Part shown: in pieces, positions 38,439 to 48,593 of the stretch
How the letters are laid out: each line of letters opens with the position of its first letter
Numbering within the stretch: the first letter of the stretch is position 1
Assembly (NCBI GenBank): GCA_965230345.1
Contig: CBDDKR010000002.1
Location: 372,001-436,000 of the forward strand
Reading direction: 5' to 3'
Length of the DNA: 64,000 nt
Source of the DNA: JADKBO01 sp965230345
GTDB taxonomy: Bacteria; Bacteroidota; Bacteroidia; Chitinophagales; Saprospiraceae
The notes under the pieces: model-generated
What the model was told of the DNA's origin: nothing
The model's input: only the letters and a program-made list of their open reading frames with translations
Databases searched by the model: none
Made by a program: the position numbers and the translations under genes

Positions 38439-39005
38439 ATGAAAATTCATATAGAAACAAAGAGACTATTGCTGAGAGATTTATCTAAAGAAGATACCCA
38501 TGGTATTTTTACTTTAGACTCGGATCCTGAAGTTCATATCTATTTAGGTAACAACCCAATTAAAACTCTTGAAGATGCAGAAAAAAACATTCAGCATATC
38601 CAAAAACAATATCATGACAATGGGATAGGTAGATGGGCAGTGATAGAAAAAGAAAGTGAAAATTTCATAGGCTGGAGTGGATTTAAATACATAAAGAGTA
38701 TCATAAACAACAAAACTGATTATTATGATCTAGGATATAGATTCATAAAACAATATTGGGGGAAGGGATACGCTACTGAAACAGCAATTGCTAGTTTACA
38801 ATATGGGTTTAATCATTTAAACTTAAAAGAAATCTGTGCAATGGCAGACGTAAAAAATTTAGCTTCCAATCATATACTACAAAAAATTGGAATGAAGAAA
38901 TTAAACAGGTTTTCTTATCAAAATGTCTTACACAACTTCTACCTCTTAACTCAAGAAGATTGGATAAAAAACAAAGCTAAAAGAATTATCACATTAGTTA
39001 CATAA
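38439..39005 (+). CDS. GNAT-family N-acetyltransferase
   Basis: A 188-residue acetyltransferase of the RimJ/RimL-like group. The start is set at MKIHIETKRLLLRDL, where homology begins; the frame is open 129 bases further upstream but that extension is unlike the family. The acetyl-CoA motif A is YWGKGYATETAIASLQYGF, and NLASNHILQKIGMKK is motif B. A paralogue with the same order of motifs lies at 53627-54160. Substrate unknown. Confidence 0.88.
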   Translation: MKIHIETKRLLLRDLSKEDTHGIFTLDSDPEVHIYLGNNPIKTLEDAEKNIQHIQKQYHDNGIGRWAVIEKESENFIGWSGFKYIKSIINNKTDYYDLGYRFIKQYWGKGYATETAIASLQYGFNHLNLKEICAMADVKNLASNHILQKIGMKKLNRFSYQNVLHNFYLLTQEDWIKNKAKRIITLVT

Positions 39006-39031
39006 CTAAATTTCATAGCACTCAACAACAT

Positions 39032-40264
39032 CTACTTTGCCCAAGAGATTTCATTTGTATGATCCAAATAAATGATTGCGTCAAATGCCTTTACTATTTG
39101 ATTTGTCTCGGTATTGTGATTCCTTACCTGAGCCCCAGCACCACTCATAGTAGTCTGTTCAGAATGAATAAAATCTAATAACAGTTTATCTTTCTTGGCT
39201 CTTCTAAGGCTAAAAAATGCATTTGGATTTCCCATATCTTTTAAGCACTTGGTAAGCGTACCATCTATAACTGTATTGTGACTAAAGGTCTTCAACTTAC
39301 CATCTTTGGAAAATGCTTTAAATGAACCAGTACCAAAATCAGTCGCAATATTAAAATATGATTCTCCAAACATTTTTCTTAACTGATGTCCAGTAACATC
39401 TACTATACCATTGCTTACCCAATCTCCAACATGTGCATTATGGGCCCAGTAAAGCGCTCTTGATTTATGACCATAATAGTTCATTATCCATTGAATATTT
39501 TCACCCATATACATATCTCGCAAGTCATGTTTTCTCTGCTCAACATGTTGGTGGATTGTCAATACAAATTGCCCCAATACCCAAACATGTTGATATGCCA
39601 TTTGGAATTCTTCCTCAGAAGTCTTGGATGTAAATAGTTCATAATTATCTTGAAAATAGTTCTTTAGCTTAAGGTATGAAATGAAGTAATCGCTTTTTTC
39701 ATTTTCATTGAAATCTTGCCATAAATGCTTTTCAAAGCCTTCAATATTATAATCTGATCCAACTTTCACTAAATAATCTTTAATTCTATTAACATCAGAG
39801 ATTACATATTGCATTTCACACCCCAAAACATTGATTTTTTCCGAGTGCGTATCATTATAAGATCTCAACCAATTCATTAAATGACAAAACTCTTCAGTAT
39901 GATACCTCCATGTTGAATTGTGATTTTCCAATATATACATTAAATCATCTCTTCTACCTTGGGCAAAATCATTTAAATACTGCCCTTCTCCAAATCCAGT
40001 TTCAAGAATAAAAAGATTAAAACCATGGTTTGACGAAAGATATTTCATCAATTCTTCGGCAAGGGTAGTAAATTCAGACGTACCATGAGTATCTTCTCCA
40101 TATCCAACAATCTTAACGTCGTCCAAAGAATTGTTCAAAAACGAAAATGACTCTGCCTTCAAGCTATCAAAACCTAAAACATACTTTTCTAATTCAGAAT
40201 TACACTGACCTAAAATGGAAATACTAAATAATCCAAGGATAAATACTGTACAACTAAATTTCAT
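39032..40264 (-). CDS. Erythromycin-esterase-like exported protein
   Basis: A 410-residue protein with a signal peptide (MKFSCTVFILGLFSISILGQ) and the erythromycin esterase fold. The family motifs are GYGEDTHGTSEF near residue 55 (His), FILETGFGEGQYLND, VLGCEMQ and YWAHNAHVGDW. Resistance members are cytoplasmic; this one is exported and chromosomal and probably has another ester or succinoglycan-like substrate. It should not be read as proven macrolide resistance. Confidence 0.85.
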   Translation of the reverse strand: MKFSCTVFILGLFSISILGQCNSELEKYVLGFDSLKAESFSFLNNSLDDVKIVGYGEDTHGTSEFTTLAEELMKYLSSNHGFNLFILETGFGEGQYLNDFAQGRRDDLMYILENHNSTWRYHTEEFCHLMNWLRSYNDTHSEKINVLGCEMQYVISDVNRIKDYLVKVGSDYNIEGFEKHLWQDFNENEKSDYFISYLKLKNYFQDNYELFTSKTSEEEFQMAYQHVWVLGQFVLTIHQHVEQRKHDLRDMYMGENIQWIMNYYGHKSRALYWAHNAHVGDWVSNGIVDVTGHQLRKMFGESYFNIATDFGTGSFKAFSKDGKLKTFSHNTVIDGTLTKCLKDMGNPNAFFSLRRAKKDKLLLDFIHSEQTTMSGAGAQVRNHNTETNQIVKAFDAIIYLDHTNEISWAK

Positions 40265-40727
40265 CTGATAAAAACTACTTATTGGGTTTTTGTTAATCTG
40301 CTATATATTGCAAAACACCAAAGTAACTAAATTTCATATTGACATGATCACTTTCCATATAAATTCCTTACACACATTCAAAAGAATACACCTCTTTTGG
40401 TGTGTAAATCAAGACAATCGAAGATAATTAATACAGTGACAATGACTGGAACGATGTAGTTGAGATGTAGGTAAAATTTGTTTTCCTTTTTGTTTTTAAC
40501 AAAGAAAAATCACTTCTTTTAATACCAGTAGAAATTGCTTGAAGTAATTTTTAACATCTCGAAAACAGTCATTAACAAGAAGATAGTAGGATTAAGGGTT
40601 TACACCTATTTTCATATCACACATCACATTACATATTAGATTTTTTAATAATATGACATTGTTTCAGTATCTTTGTCACCACGTACGGTTTAAAATTGTA
40701 CGATTAAATAATTTAAGGTCTCAAACT
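40265..40727. other. Divergent intergenic region
   Basis: 463 bp with no credible gene. It holds an imperfect hairpin (acaca..aaaag with cttttggtgtgt, about 40372-40408) of unknown role. A TATCTTTG box at 40668-40675 should serve the plus-strand HYR gene starting at 40728. Confidence 0.5.
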
Positions 40728-42938
40728 ATGAACATTTTTTCTACACTTAGAAAAGGTCTCCTAACCTTTTCGTGCATAGCAGTGTGCACATTTTCGTATG
40801 CCAATAATTCATCTGATGATTGGTGGGAACTCATTTGCCCCGCTGATGTCACTGTACATTGTGATGAAGAATTATGGGATTTATCTATCTATGGTAATGC
40901 TTATATCAATTCTCACAGTGGCACTTCTTCTGCAGGAGCTCCAACGGTACACTATTATTTGAATTCATGTGGGACAGGACATATAGTAAGAACTTGGTCG
41001 GCGGAGGATCCATATTGGAACTGGATTACTTGTTCTCAAACCATTACCGTAGCAGGAAGTGGTTCCTTCGGTTATAATGACATAGAATGGCCTGAAGATG
41101 TCACTCTTTATGGCTGTAATCCAAATACTGACCCATCCATAACAGGAAAGCCATGGTGGAATTATCACGAATGCTCCATGATAGGTGTTTCTTACAAGGA
41201 CATGGTCTTCACTGTGAACAACGGTTGTAAAAAAATAATGCGAACATGGACCTTAATGGACTGGTGTCATAATGGATCCCACCATTATTCTACTTGGACG
41301 CATAGACAGTTTATAAAAATAATAAATGATGAAGTGCCTCAGTTCGACTGTCCGGAAGACATAACTGTATCATCAACCAACTGTAAAAATGGTCTAGTTG
41401 ATGCTGATCCACTTTGGATTGATCCATCAATGTGTGGTGGTAATTATAAGGTTACAAACAACTCACCATATGCATATTCTAATGGTGCAGATATTTCAGG
41501 AGTTTACCCTGTAGGAACGACTAAAGTTGCTTTAACCGTAACTTTCGGATGTAATATGAAAAGAACTTGTTGGATAAAGGTAACAGTAGAAAATAACAAA
41601 CCACCATCTCCTATCTGCCTTGGACAACTAAATGTGGCTTTAATGGGAATGGACACCAATGATGATGGCATAAATGACGAAGGTATGGTTGATATTTGGG
41701 CCAAAGATTTGGACTGGAAGAGTTTCTCACCATGCGGATTTGAACCATTAACTTTTTCATTTGCGGAAGACAGCCTTCAAATGTTTAGAAGATTTACATG
41801 TGATCATTTAGGCCAAAACGATGTCAAAATGTATGTAAAAGACAGGTATGGCAACCAATCCTTTTGTGTCGTAAAAATTGATGTTCAAAATAATGCTGCC
41901 AATATCACTCCATGTGAGCGATTGGTTGATGATACCGATACAACTACACATAGAGAAATCTATCTTTCTGGTAAAGTCGTGAACAAGCAAAATGATCCTA
42001 TCGCTTTAATGCCGATAGAATTGACTGAAATCACAAGCAAAGAACAATACAACATCACCTATGATACTACTGTAACAATGACAGTAGATAGTTTCATAAA
42101 CTTCTCGGGTGCTGTATTATACTTCTACGAGACAGACACAATCATTACAGAAACTATTGATACCATTATAACTAATAATCCTTCCAATGAAACATTAACA
42201 ACTATAGATGGAGGGTTTTTATTTGACAGCCTTTTGCAAGAAGGAGGACACTATAGAATATCATGTCCTGAAATGGACAAACCTTTGGAGGGAATAGATA
42301 TGAATGACCTTAATGCAATAACTGAACATATTTTGGGCACCAAACCACTAAACTCACCAAATGATCTCTTGGCAGCCGATCTTAATGAGGATCAAATCGT
42401 GGACCAAAAAGATCTAAATCTGATGATTGACTATCTCAAAGGAGATATTGATGATTTTGGTCCTAACAATTGGATGGTTTATACACCTGACCCAATGTAC
42501 GATGCTCTACCTAATGCCATTTTAAGCACTAGAAACACGTCATACACTAAAGATTCATTAATTCAAATGGATGATCAATTAGACTTTGTAATAATTCAAA
42601 AAGGTGACATCATTGAAGCTGCTTCGGACAGTTTGATTGGTAATGAAAATCTTGAATTTAGATCTTTTGACGACCAAAAATCAAGGCTTTCGGTTTACCC
42701 TAATCCATTTACTCAAAAAGTATTCTTTAATATCCAAAGTGATGAAAACGATGATATTGCCACCATCAAACTCATGGATATTGCAGGAAGAACGATACAT
42801 GTATCTGAACATCAATTAAATCGTGGATTAAATCAGGTTGATTTAACACCAACAATTATCGAAAATCAAAATGTGTTACTTTATCAGGTAACCATGGGCA
42901 ATGCTGTCCTTTCTGGTAAACTAATACATATTCAATAA
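40728..42938 (+). CDS. HYR/dockerin-like protein with T9SS sorting domain
   Basis: A 736-residue exported protein. The start is set at MNIFSTLRKGLLTFSCIAVC, the signal peptide; 25 open codons upstream overlap the promoter box. It shares with the 1362-residue protein the unit ending IMRTWTLMDWC, the CPEDITVSS start of an HYR module, and a dockerin-like pair (AADLNEDQIVDQKDLNLMID, near residue 590). The end (LSVYPNPFTQKVFFN ... SGKLIHIQ) is a T9SS type A sorting domain. A terminator follows. Probably a surface structural or adhesive protein. Confidence 0.92.
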   Translation: MNIFSTLRKGLLTFSCIAVCTFSYANNSSDDWWELICPADVTVHCDEELWDLSIYGNAYINSHSGTSSAGAPTVHYYLNSCGTGHIVRTWSAEDPYWNWITCSQTITVAGSGSFGYNDIEWPEDVTLYGCNPNTDPSITGKPWWNYHECSMIGVSYKDMVFTVNNGCKKIMRTWTLMDWCHNGSHHYSTWTHRQFIKIINDEVPQFDCPEDITVSSTNCKNGLVDADPLWIDPSMCGGNYKVTNNSPYAYSNGADISGVYPVGTTKVALTVTFGCNMKRTCWIKVTVENNKPPSPICLGQLNVALMGMDTNDDGINDEGMVDIWAKDLDWKSFSPCGFEPLTFSFAEDSLQMFRRFTCDHLGQNDVKMYVKDRYGNQSFCVVKIDVQNNAANITPCERLVDDTDTTTHREIYLSGKVVNKQNDPIALMPIELTEITSKEQYNITYDTTVTMTVDSFINFSGAVLYFYETDTIITETIDTIITNNPSNETLTTIDGGFLFDSLLQEGGHYRISCPEMDKPLEGIDMNDLNAITEHILGTKPLNSPNDLLAADLNEDQIVDQKDLNLMIDYLKGDIDDFGPNNWMVYTPDPMYDALPNAILSTRNTSYTKDSLIQMDDQLDFVIIQKGDIIEAASDSLIGNENLEFRSFDDQKSRLSVYPNPFTQKVFFNIQSDENDDIATIKLMDIAGRTIHVSEHQLNRGLNQVDLTPTIIENQNVLLYQVTMGNAVLSGKLIHIQ

Positions 42939-42968
42939 GAATTCTTATTTCTATTGTTTATACATTGA

Positions 42969-43000
42969 AGAGGTTGTCATTGGAAGGCAACCTCTTTTTT
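42969..43000 (+). terminator. Terminator of the 736-residue HYR gene
   Basis: Stem agaggttg (42969-42976) with caacctct (42988-42995) and an 11-nt loop, then a T run. It lies 30 bp beyond the stop codon. Confidence 0.9.
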
Positions 43001-43104
43001 AATTAATAATCACCCCCTATCATTATATACAGAATCAAGATTTCATTCTTTCCTTAAGTATCTGGCTTCTTATCTTTACACTTAAATCTGCAATGTAGCA
43101 TTCT

Positions 43105-43746
43105 ATGACAATAAAAGATCACACTGTATTCGAAGATCAAAATTTGATCATTATTAATAAGCCCATTGGCATACCCGTCCAAACTAGTGATAAAAACCAA
43201 CTCTCTTTGGAGTCTCTATTCCAAGCTGAGTATGACTATTTTCATTTCATCAATAGAATAGATCAAGCCATTTCTGGATTAGTTATGGTATCTAAATCAC
43301 CCGAAGCTACAAAGCATATATGGCAGCTCATGAAGGATGAGCCAATCGAAAAGTACTACATGGCCTTAGTTGAAGGACATCCCATAAGTACAGCAGATAC
43401 ATTAACCCATTTTATTTCCAAAAAGGGAAACAGAGCAATTCACAATATCAAAGGCAAAAAAAGCATCTTATCTTACGAAACCCATCAAAAATTAGATCGC
43501 TACACTTTTCTAAAAATCAAACTTGAAACCGGACGTTTTCATCAGATTCGTTTTCAATTAGCTCAAATTGGACATCCTGTAAAAGGAGATGTCAAATATG
43601 GAGCTAGAAGAGCAAACAAAGAAAGAGGTATATATCTGCACAGTCATTCTATAATCATCCGGAATTACTACGGTCCTTCACGTAATTTGTCGATAAATGC
43701 CAGCTTTCCGTCAATGAATCTTTGGAATCTTCTGAATGCCACCTAA
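43105..43746 (+). CDS. RluA-family pseudouridine synthase
   Basis: A 213-residue RNA pseudouridine synthase without an S4 domain. The catalytic Asp is in HFINRIDQAISGLVM, a slightly divergent form of the usual RLDxxTSG. The KYYMALVEG and GRFHQIRFQLAQIGHPVKGD motifs confirm the family. Target (rRNA or tRNA) cannot be assigned. It stands alone between two secreted-protein genes. Confidence 0.9.
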   Translation: MTIKDHTVFEDQNLIIINKPIGIPVQTSDKNQLSLESLFQAEYDYFHFINRIDQAISGLVMVSKSPEATKHIWQLMKDEPIEKYYMALVEGHPISTADTLTHFISKKGNRAIHNIKGKKSILSYETHQKLDRYTFLKIKLETGRFHQIRFQLAQIGHPVKGDVKYGARRANKERGIYLHSHSIIIRNYYGPSRNLSINASFPSMNLWNLLNAT

Positions 43747-43871
43747 ATTTGTATAGTTGAATATTGAGTTTGTTGTCAATTAAAACCTAGCAGGTTAATT
43801 TTTACTTAAATCTATTGCAAACAGAACTTAATTACTTCGAATTGGCATTATAAAAGAAAACATTATATAAC

Positions 43872-45035
43872 ATGTTTAGACATATACTTTCATTTACATT
43901 TATCGCAATTTTAAGCTTTGGAGTAACTTGTCAAGACGTTATTTTCATAAAAAATAAATCATTCGAAGATATACCAAGACGAGGAGATCAAGACAATTAT
44001 TTGACCTTGTCAGGATGGTCAGATTGTGGAACTCGCCTCTTTCCAAATGAATCACCTCCAGACGTCCATCCCAATAACATTTGGGACGTCAATAGCAGGC
44101 CCTCTGATGGGCACACCTATCTAGGTCTTGTAGTTAGAGACAATCAAACTTATGAAGGTCTATCTCAAAGATTACCTAATAGAATTGAAGCAGACAAGTG
44201 CTATACGCTAAATATAGATTTGGCAAGATCAAAGTATTATCAAAGTCATTCGAGTTTGAATCGAAAGTTGAGTGTAAACTATGTCAAACCTACCGTTATG
44301 CGCATCTGGGGTGGAGCGGGATTCTGTGATGAAAGAGAATTACTGGCAGAGAGCATCCCAATTTCACACAGTAGCTGGAAGACTTACGCGTTTAATTTCA
44401 AACCTAAAAAAAGTCATCAATACATCACGATTCAAGCCTATTACAAGACACCTGTGATCAAACCATATTGTGGACATATTTTACTTGATAATCTAAGTAA
44501 TATTATAGTAAAATCATGTGATGAAAAGAAAGAAAAGGAAATTGTAAAAATCACTCCTACCAAACCAAAAAACTCTAAACTACCTCCACATAAAGCGGTA
44601 CGTCAAAAAACTGAAGAATATGCTACTCCAGAAAAGCCTAAAAAGAAAAAGGTTTTGGAAGGCTTGGATATAAATAAAATCAAAAAGGGAACCACTCTTG
44701 AAATCAAAAACTTGTATTTCGCTGCTAACGCCTCAGATATAGACAAAAGCTCGTACGAAGTATTAGATGAAATATTTGAATTTCTTATTCTTTATCCAAA
44801 TGTTCGTCTGGAAATTGGAGGACATACCAATGGAATGCCAAAACATGACTTTTGCGACAAACTATCGACTGCAAGAGCCAAAGCCGTGCATGACTATTTA
44901 ATAAAGAAAGGAATTTCCGAAGAAACTTTAGAATACAAGGGGTACGGTAAAAGAAGGAGAATTGCACCTGACACCACAGCGGAGGGAAGATCTAAAAATC
45001 AACGAGTAGAAATCAAAGTGTTAGGTTTTGGATAA
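43872..45035 (+). CDS. OmpA-family outer-membrane protein
   Basis: A 387-residue exported protein (signal MFRHILSFTFIAILSFGVTC). Residues about 25-215 form a jelly-roll-like domain (NKSFEDIPRRGDQDNY ... GHILLDNLSNI), then a basic Pro/Lys linker (about 220-270). The C-terminal OmpA domain (about 275-387) reads IGGHTNGMPKHDFCDKLSTA followed by RAKAV. The Asp that binds diaminopimelate in many OmpA domains is Asn here, as I recall in other Bacteroidota. It likely links an outer-membrane or surface module to peptidoglycan. Confidence 0.88.
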   Translation: MFRHILSFTFIAILSFGVTCQDVIFIKNKSFEDIPRRGDQDNYLTLSGWSDCGTRLFPNESPPDVHPNNIWDVNSRPSDGHTYLGLVVRDNQTYEGLSQRLPNRIEADKCYTLNIDLARSKYYQSHSSLNRKLSVNYVKPTVMRIWGGAGFCDERELLAESIPISHSSWKTYAFNFKPKKSHQYITIQAYYKTPVIKPYCGHILLDNLSNIIVKSCDEKKEKEIVKITPTKPKNSKLPPHKAVRQKTEEYATPEKPKKKKVLEGLDINKIKKGTTLEIKNLYFAANASDIDKSSYEVLDEIFEFLILYPNVRLEIGGHTNGMPKHDFCDKLSTARAKAVHDYLIKKGISEETLEYKGYGKRRRIAPDTTAEGRSKNQRVEIKVLGFG

Positions 45036-45341
45036 TAACAATTTTAAATTGTATTGAGTTCTTTAAGCAACAGTTAGTGGTCCATTTCATATAGTAACCC
45101 GCACACTACAAAACCCTTAAAAGACTGGATACCTACACCTTACACACTACCATAACGACCATTTAAAACCACTCATGACTACATTCTGAATTATCAATAC
45201 TTTAAGTCATAATTATACATAACTGGACATAAGTCGTTATTATTACATATTTTAAGTTTTTTTAACAATTTATTTTACAATTAATCCTAATTCTGGCTTA
45301 TCTTTGTTCGTAAGAGTCTCAGACAAAAAAATATACAGCTT
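45036..45341. other. Intergenic region without a gene
   Basis: 306 bp of AT-rich sequence. The only recognisable signal is a TATCTTTG box at 45299-45306, probably the -7 element for the gene at 45342. No -33 box at normal spacing. Confidence 0.5.
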
Positions 45342-46052
45342 ATGAAGCAACTATTTACATTTATACTTTTCACCTTTGCTGCTTTCAATATGTTTGCTCA
45401 GGATATCGTAACTGATCCAAGTACATTTGAAGCTACCATTAGTGAAGACGAGAAGAAAGAGTACAAAATGACCGTTACAAATAGCGGATCTGATAATTTG
45501 GATGTTTATTGGAAAGTCGTTAAATCTGATGATTGGCCGGCAGAATGGACAACCATAGTATGTGATGCTAACTTATGTTACAGTCCAAATTTTGACGAAT
45601 GTCCTTCTTCTAAACCTAATGGAATGGATAGTGGAGCATCTAGCACTGCTTGGTCTATTAAGGTTGATCCTCACGGTGTAAAAGGTACAGCTAAGCTTCA
45701 TATGGAGTTTTACAGTGATTCCGATTTTACTAATTTAGTGGGCTCTACTGAAGTTGAAGCTATGATTACAGCAGACTCTGATTTAATCTCTTCCACTTCT
45801 GATAATTTTATTGCAGAAAATATAGTTGTATATCCAAATCCTACTTATGGGACTTTTAGAATCAAAAACGATAACAATATTGACAGAGTAACAATGGTTA
45901 ATATTGTTGGAAAAGAGATTTGGTCTGAAAGCCATCAAGAAGGAAAACAATATGACATTTCAGCTCTTTATAAAGGAATGTATATCGTAAGACTTTATAA
46001 TGTAGAAGGACAATTAGTAAGATCAATTAGAGTTAATAAGTCTTCTCTATAG
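45342..46052 (+). CDS. Small T9SS-exported protein
   Basis: A 236-residue protein with a signal peptide (MKQLFTFILFTFAAFNMFAQ), an Ig-like domain (about 25-145; SGSDNLDVYWKVVKSDDWPA, two Cys pairs) and a T9SS type A sorting domain (VVYPNPTYGTFRI ... VRSIRVNKSSL). No enzyme motif is visible. It is a single-gene unit with its own promoter box and terminator. Confidence 0.9.
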   Translation: MKQLFTFILFTFAAFNMFAQDIVTDPSTFEATISEDEKKEYKMTVTNSGSDNLDVYWKVVKSDDWPAEWTTIVCDANLCYSPNFDECPSSKPNGMDSGASSTAWSIKVDPHGVKGTAKLHMEFYSDSDFTNLVGSTEVEAMITADSDLISSTSDNFIAENIVVYPNPTYGTFRIKNDNNIDRVTMVNIVGKEIWSESHQEGKQYDISALYKGMYIVRLYNVEGQLVRSIRVNKSSL

Positions 46053-46081
46053 ATAAATACTTTTTAAAAATATAAGAATAG

Positions 46082-46110
46082 AAAGGTGGACCATTGTCCA
46101 CCTTTTTTTG
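46082..46110 (+). terminator. Terminator of the small T9SS gene
   Basis: A perfect 10-bp stem (aaaggtggac with gtccaccttt) and a 4-nt loop, followed by a T run. It lies 30 bp beyond the stop codon and 22 bp before queG. Confidence 0.93.
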
Positions 46111-46131
46111 TTCTAAACCCTTTGGTTTGCA

Positions 46132-47109
46132 ATGATCTCTTCCAAAATTACAGCTCGAATCAAAAGAAAAGCTCTTGATCTTGGTTTTTCAGGTGTAACC
46201 ATAGCAAAAGCTCGTAGACTGGATGATGAAGCCCTTCAACTAGAAAAGTGGTTGAATCAAAATCATCATGGTAATATGAGTTACATGGAGAATTATTTTG
46301 AAGAACGTGTAGATCCCACAAAACTAGTTCCAGGCACCAAATCTGTCATTTCATTTTTATACAATTATTACTCTGAAGAAATTCAAGAAGATTCTTCAGC
46401 TCCAAAAATTTCGAAATACGCATACGGAAGAGATTATCACAAAGTAATTAAAGGCAAACTCAAAAATCTTTTTAATTGGGTTAAGGATCAGTTCGGAGAC
46501 GTCAATGGAAGATACTTTGTTGATTCAGCACCTATTCTCGAACGCGATTGGGCAAAAATATCAGGCTTAGGATGGACAGGCAAAAACACACTTTTAATCA
46601 CTCCTCAAAAAGGATCGTATTTCTTCCTAGCTGAACTCCTCATTGATATTGAACTTGACTATGATCACCCAATAAAAGATTACTGTGGAACGTGTAAAAG
46701 GTGTATTGACGCTTGTCCTACGGATGCTATAGCTCCTGAAGGTTATTTACTAGATAGTAACAAGTGTATTTCATACCTAACCATCGAGCTTAAAGATGAA
46801 ATCCCTTTAGAATTCAATGGTAAACTAGATAATTGGATGTACGGATGTGATATTTGTCAACAAGTCTGTCCTTGGAATAGATTCTCTTCAGCCCACAACG
46901 AGCCTGACTTTTTACCTAGAAAAGATTTACTTAAAATAAAAAAAGAAGACTGGCTTTCCTTATCCGAAGACGAGTTTGACTATTTATTCAATGGATCTGC
47001 AGTAAGAAGAACCAAATTTTCGGGACTAAAACGTAACATTGAGTTTCTTCAAAAATCGCATTGGTATTCAGAAAATAATAAAAGAAATAATAGCCCCAAT
47101 CAAAGCTAA
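46132..47109 (+). CDS. queG: Epoxyqueuosine reductase
   Basis: A 325-residue cobalamin-dependent enzyme making queuosine in tRNA. FVDSAPILERDWA (near residue 130) is the active-site region. The two [4Fe-4S] sites use Cys185/188/191/195 (CGTCKRCIDACP) and Cys239/242/246 (CDICQQVCPW) with Cys212. Its last 42 bases overlap the end of the convergent DUF3667 gene. Confidence 0.95.
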   Translation: MISSKITARIKRKALDLGFSGVTIAKARRLDDEALQLEKWLNQNHHGNMSYMENYFEERVDPTKLVPGTKSVISFLYNYYSEEIQEDSSAPKISKYAYGRDYHKVIKGKLKNLFNWVKDQFGDVNGRYFVDSAPILERDWAKISGLGWTGKNTLLITPQKGSYFFLAELLIDIELDYDHPIKDYCGTCKRCIDACPTDAIAPEGYLLDSNKCISYLTIELKDEIPLEFNGKLDNWMYGCDICQQVCPWNRFSSAHNEPDFLPRKDLLKIKKEDWLSLSEDEFDYLFNGSAVRRTKFSGLKRNIEFLQKSHWYSENNKRNNSPNQS

Positions 47110-48078
47110 TACAAATAATGCCCCACCATATACTACATTAAAGAGTATGGATTTAAGTATAGTCCACCTTAATTTCTCCTTATAAAACTTTTTAATGGAT
47201 AGCACTTGTATAACAAAAAGAGGAAGTCCTAACACTAAATAATTGGTCGAAACATCCAATCCAATCATGTACAAAATCAATAACAGAATCGAAAGCAAAA
47301 AGACAAATGAGTGCCCATAAAGTATTAAGATCAAATGTTCTACGTAAAACCTATTACTGCGATAGAATAAAATTTTTAATATCAATGCCATAAAAAAAAC
47401 GGTCGCTAATATCACCCAAGACAAATTCTTGATGGCAAATTTTATTCCATTGCCAGGATCTTTTATGCCCTTATATACTTGCTTAAACAGAAACTTGTCC
47501 CAAAACGAAGTTATGGCATACTTTTCTTCCAACTCTTCAATAGACAGCTCTACTATATCTACTTTCAAGATTTTAAAACTTGCAGTATTACCAAGTTCAA
47601 GATTGATAAATTCTGATTCGCCAATATCCAAACTATCAATAAAGCTCTTTCGCACCAACTCCATACATTGACGACTTTCCAATGAATCACTGGAATCAAT
47701 TTTAGCATTAAAATCACGGCTTACCAATATATTATTCACCTCTCGATTGAACCCATCAGAAAGACCATCGAAATCCAATGAGGCTTGCCATAGCATCAAA
47801 CTAAATAATGTCAAAAGCGAAAACACAAAAAGTTTTGCTGGATTAATATAATACTTCCTTTGTCCAGCAATATATCTATTGGCAAGAAGAGAGGGTTTGT
47901 AGATGTCCTTAAGAGTATGAGCCAACCCAGAATCCAAATTCAAGATTTTACTCAAAAAATCTTTGACAATTTGGAATATGGTAATTTTAGTTTCCGTGGT
48001 TGATTGTCCACAATGTGCACAATACTTATCTGAAGCGTCTAACCTTCTATTACAGTTCAAACAATTGGTAAGGGTCAT
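47068..48078 (-). CDS. DUF3667-family membrane protein with zinc ribbon
   Basis: A 336-residue membrane protein. A zinc ribbon at the N-terminus uses Cys6, Cys9, Cys20 and Cys23 (CLNCNRRLDASDKYCAHCG). The segment NLDSGLAHTLKDIYKPSLLA, then GQRKYYINPAKLFVFS, is the DUF3667 pattern. About five transmembrane helices follow (near 85-100, 205-225, 237-262, 270-288 and 315-335). Function unknown. Confidence 0.85.
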   Translation of the reverse strand: MTLTNCLNCNRRLDASDKYCAHCGQSTTETKITIFQIVKDFLSKILNLDSGLAHTLKDIYKPSLLANRYIAGQRKYYINPAKLFVFSLLTLFSLMLWQASLDFDGLSDGFNREVNNILVSRDFNAKIDSSDSLESRQCMELVRKSFIDSLDIGESEFINLELGNTASFKILKVDIVELSIEELEEKYAITSFWDKFLFKQVYKGIKDPGNGIKFAIKNLSWVILATVFFMALILKILFYRSNRFYVEHLILILYGHSFVFLLSILLLILYMIGLDVSTNYLVLGLPLFVIQVLSIKKFYKEKLRWTILKSILFNVVYGGALFVLALIGAIISFIIF

Positions 48079-48552
48079 AAGAATTAAGTTACTCTGAGCA
48101 TTTTCAAAGATAGCAATTAGAAATTATTATAAATAGTCAGTTAATCAGAACAACGGAATAGCAGAAAAACATCAATGCCGAAGATATCTTGACAACAATA
48201 ACATTCAGCAATAGATCACCATCAATTTTAGATAATCTATGATATCATGTAAAAACTTTATACAGTTGGCATTGACAACCTTTATCAATGATTAAACCAT
48301 TGAAAACCAACAATAAAGTATAATAATGAATCTTTTTTGTTCATTAATCTACCATACAGCATCCATCTCTTAAAAATCAATTACAATAATAATACTTGGT
48401 CATTAAAACCAATTATTTGCAATATATTTCAAAACAAACGCTAATTAAAAAAGCACCACCTCTAAACTAAACGAAGGGAGTAACGAATAAAAAAGTTGAT
48501 CTCTTAGCTTTTCACTTCAAAGCAATAAGACGATTCAATAGCATTATAAAAT
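48079..48552. other. Intergenic region without a gene
   Basis: About 470 bp of AT-rich sequence between the DUF3667 start (minus strand) and the tRNA terminator. I see no gene, repeat or structure in it beyond a likely promoter for the DUF3667 gene that I cannot place. Confidence 0.5.
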
Positions 48553-48585
48553 AAAAAAGAGTTTTGACATCTGTCAAAACTCTTT
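48553..48585 (-). terminator. Terminator of tRNA-Val
   Basis: A 13-bp stem (48556-48568 with 48573-48585) and a 4-nt loop; on the minus strand it is followed by a T run. It ends 8 bp beyond the tRNA 3' end. Confidence 0.9.
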
Positions 48586-48593
48586 GATTTTCA

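Noticed and set aside
39032..40264. Macrolide resistance gene
   Set aside because: The protein has the erythromycin esterase fold but is exported, chromosomal and without mobile context; resistance cannot be claimed from the family alone.
40372..40408. Hairpin as a terminator
   Set aside because: The stem is imperfect, has no T run and lies between two divergent gene starts, where no transcript is expected to end.
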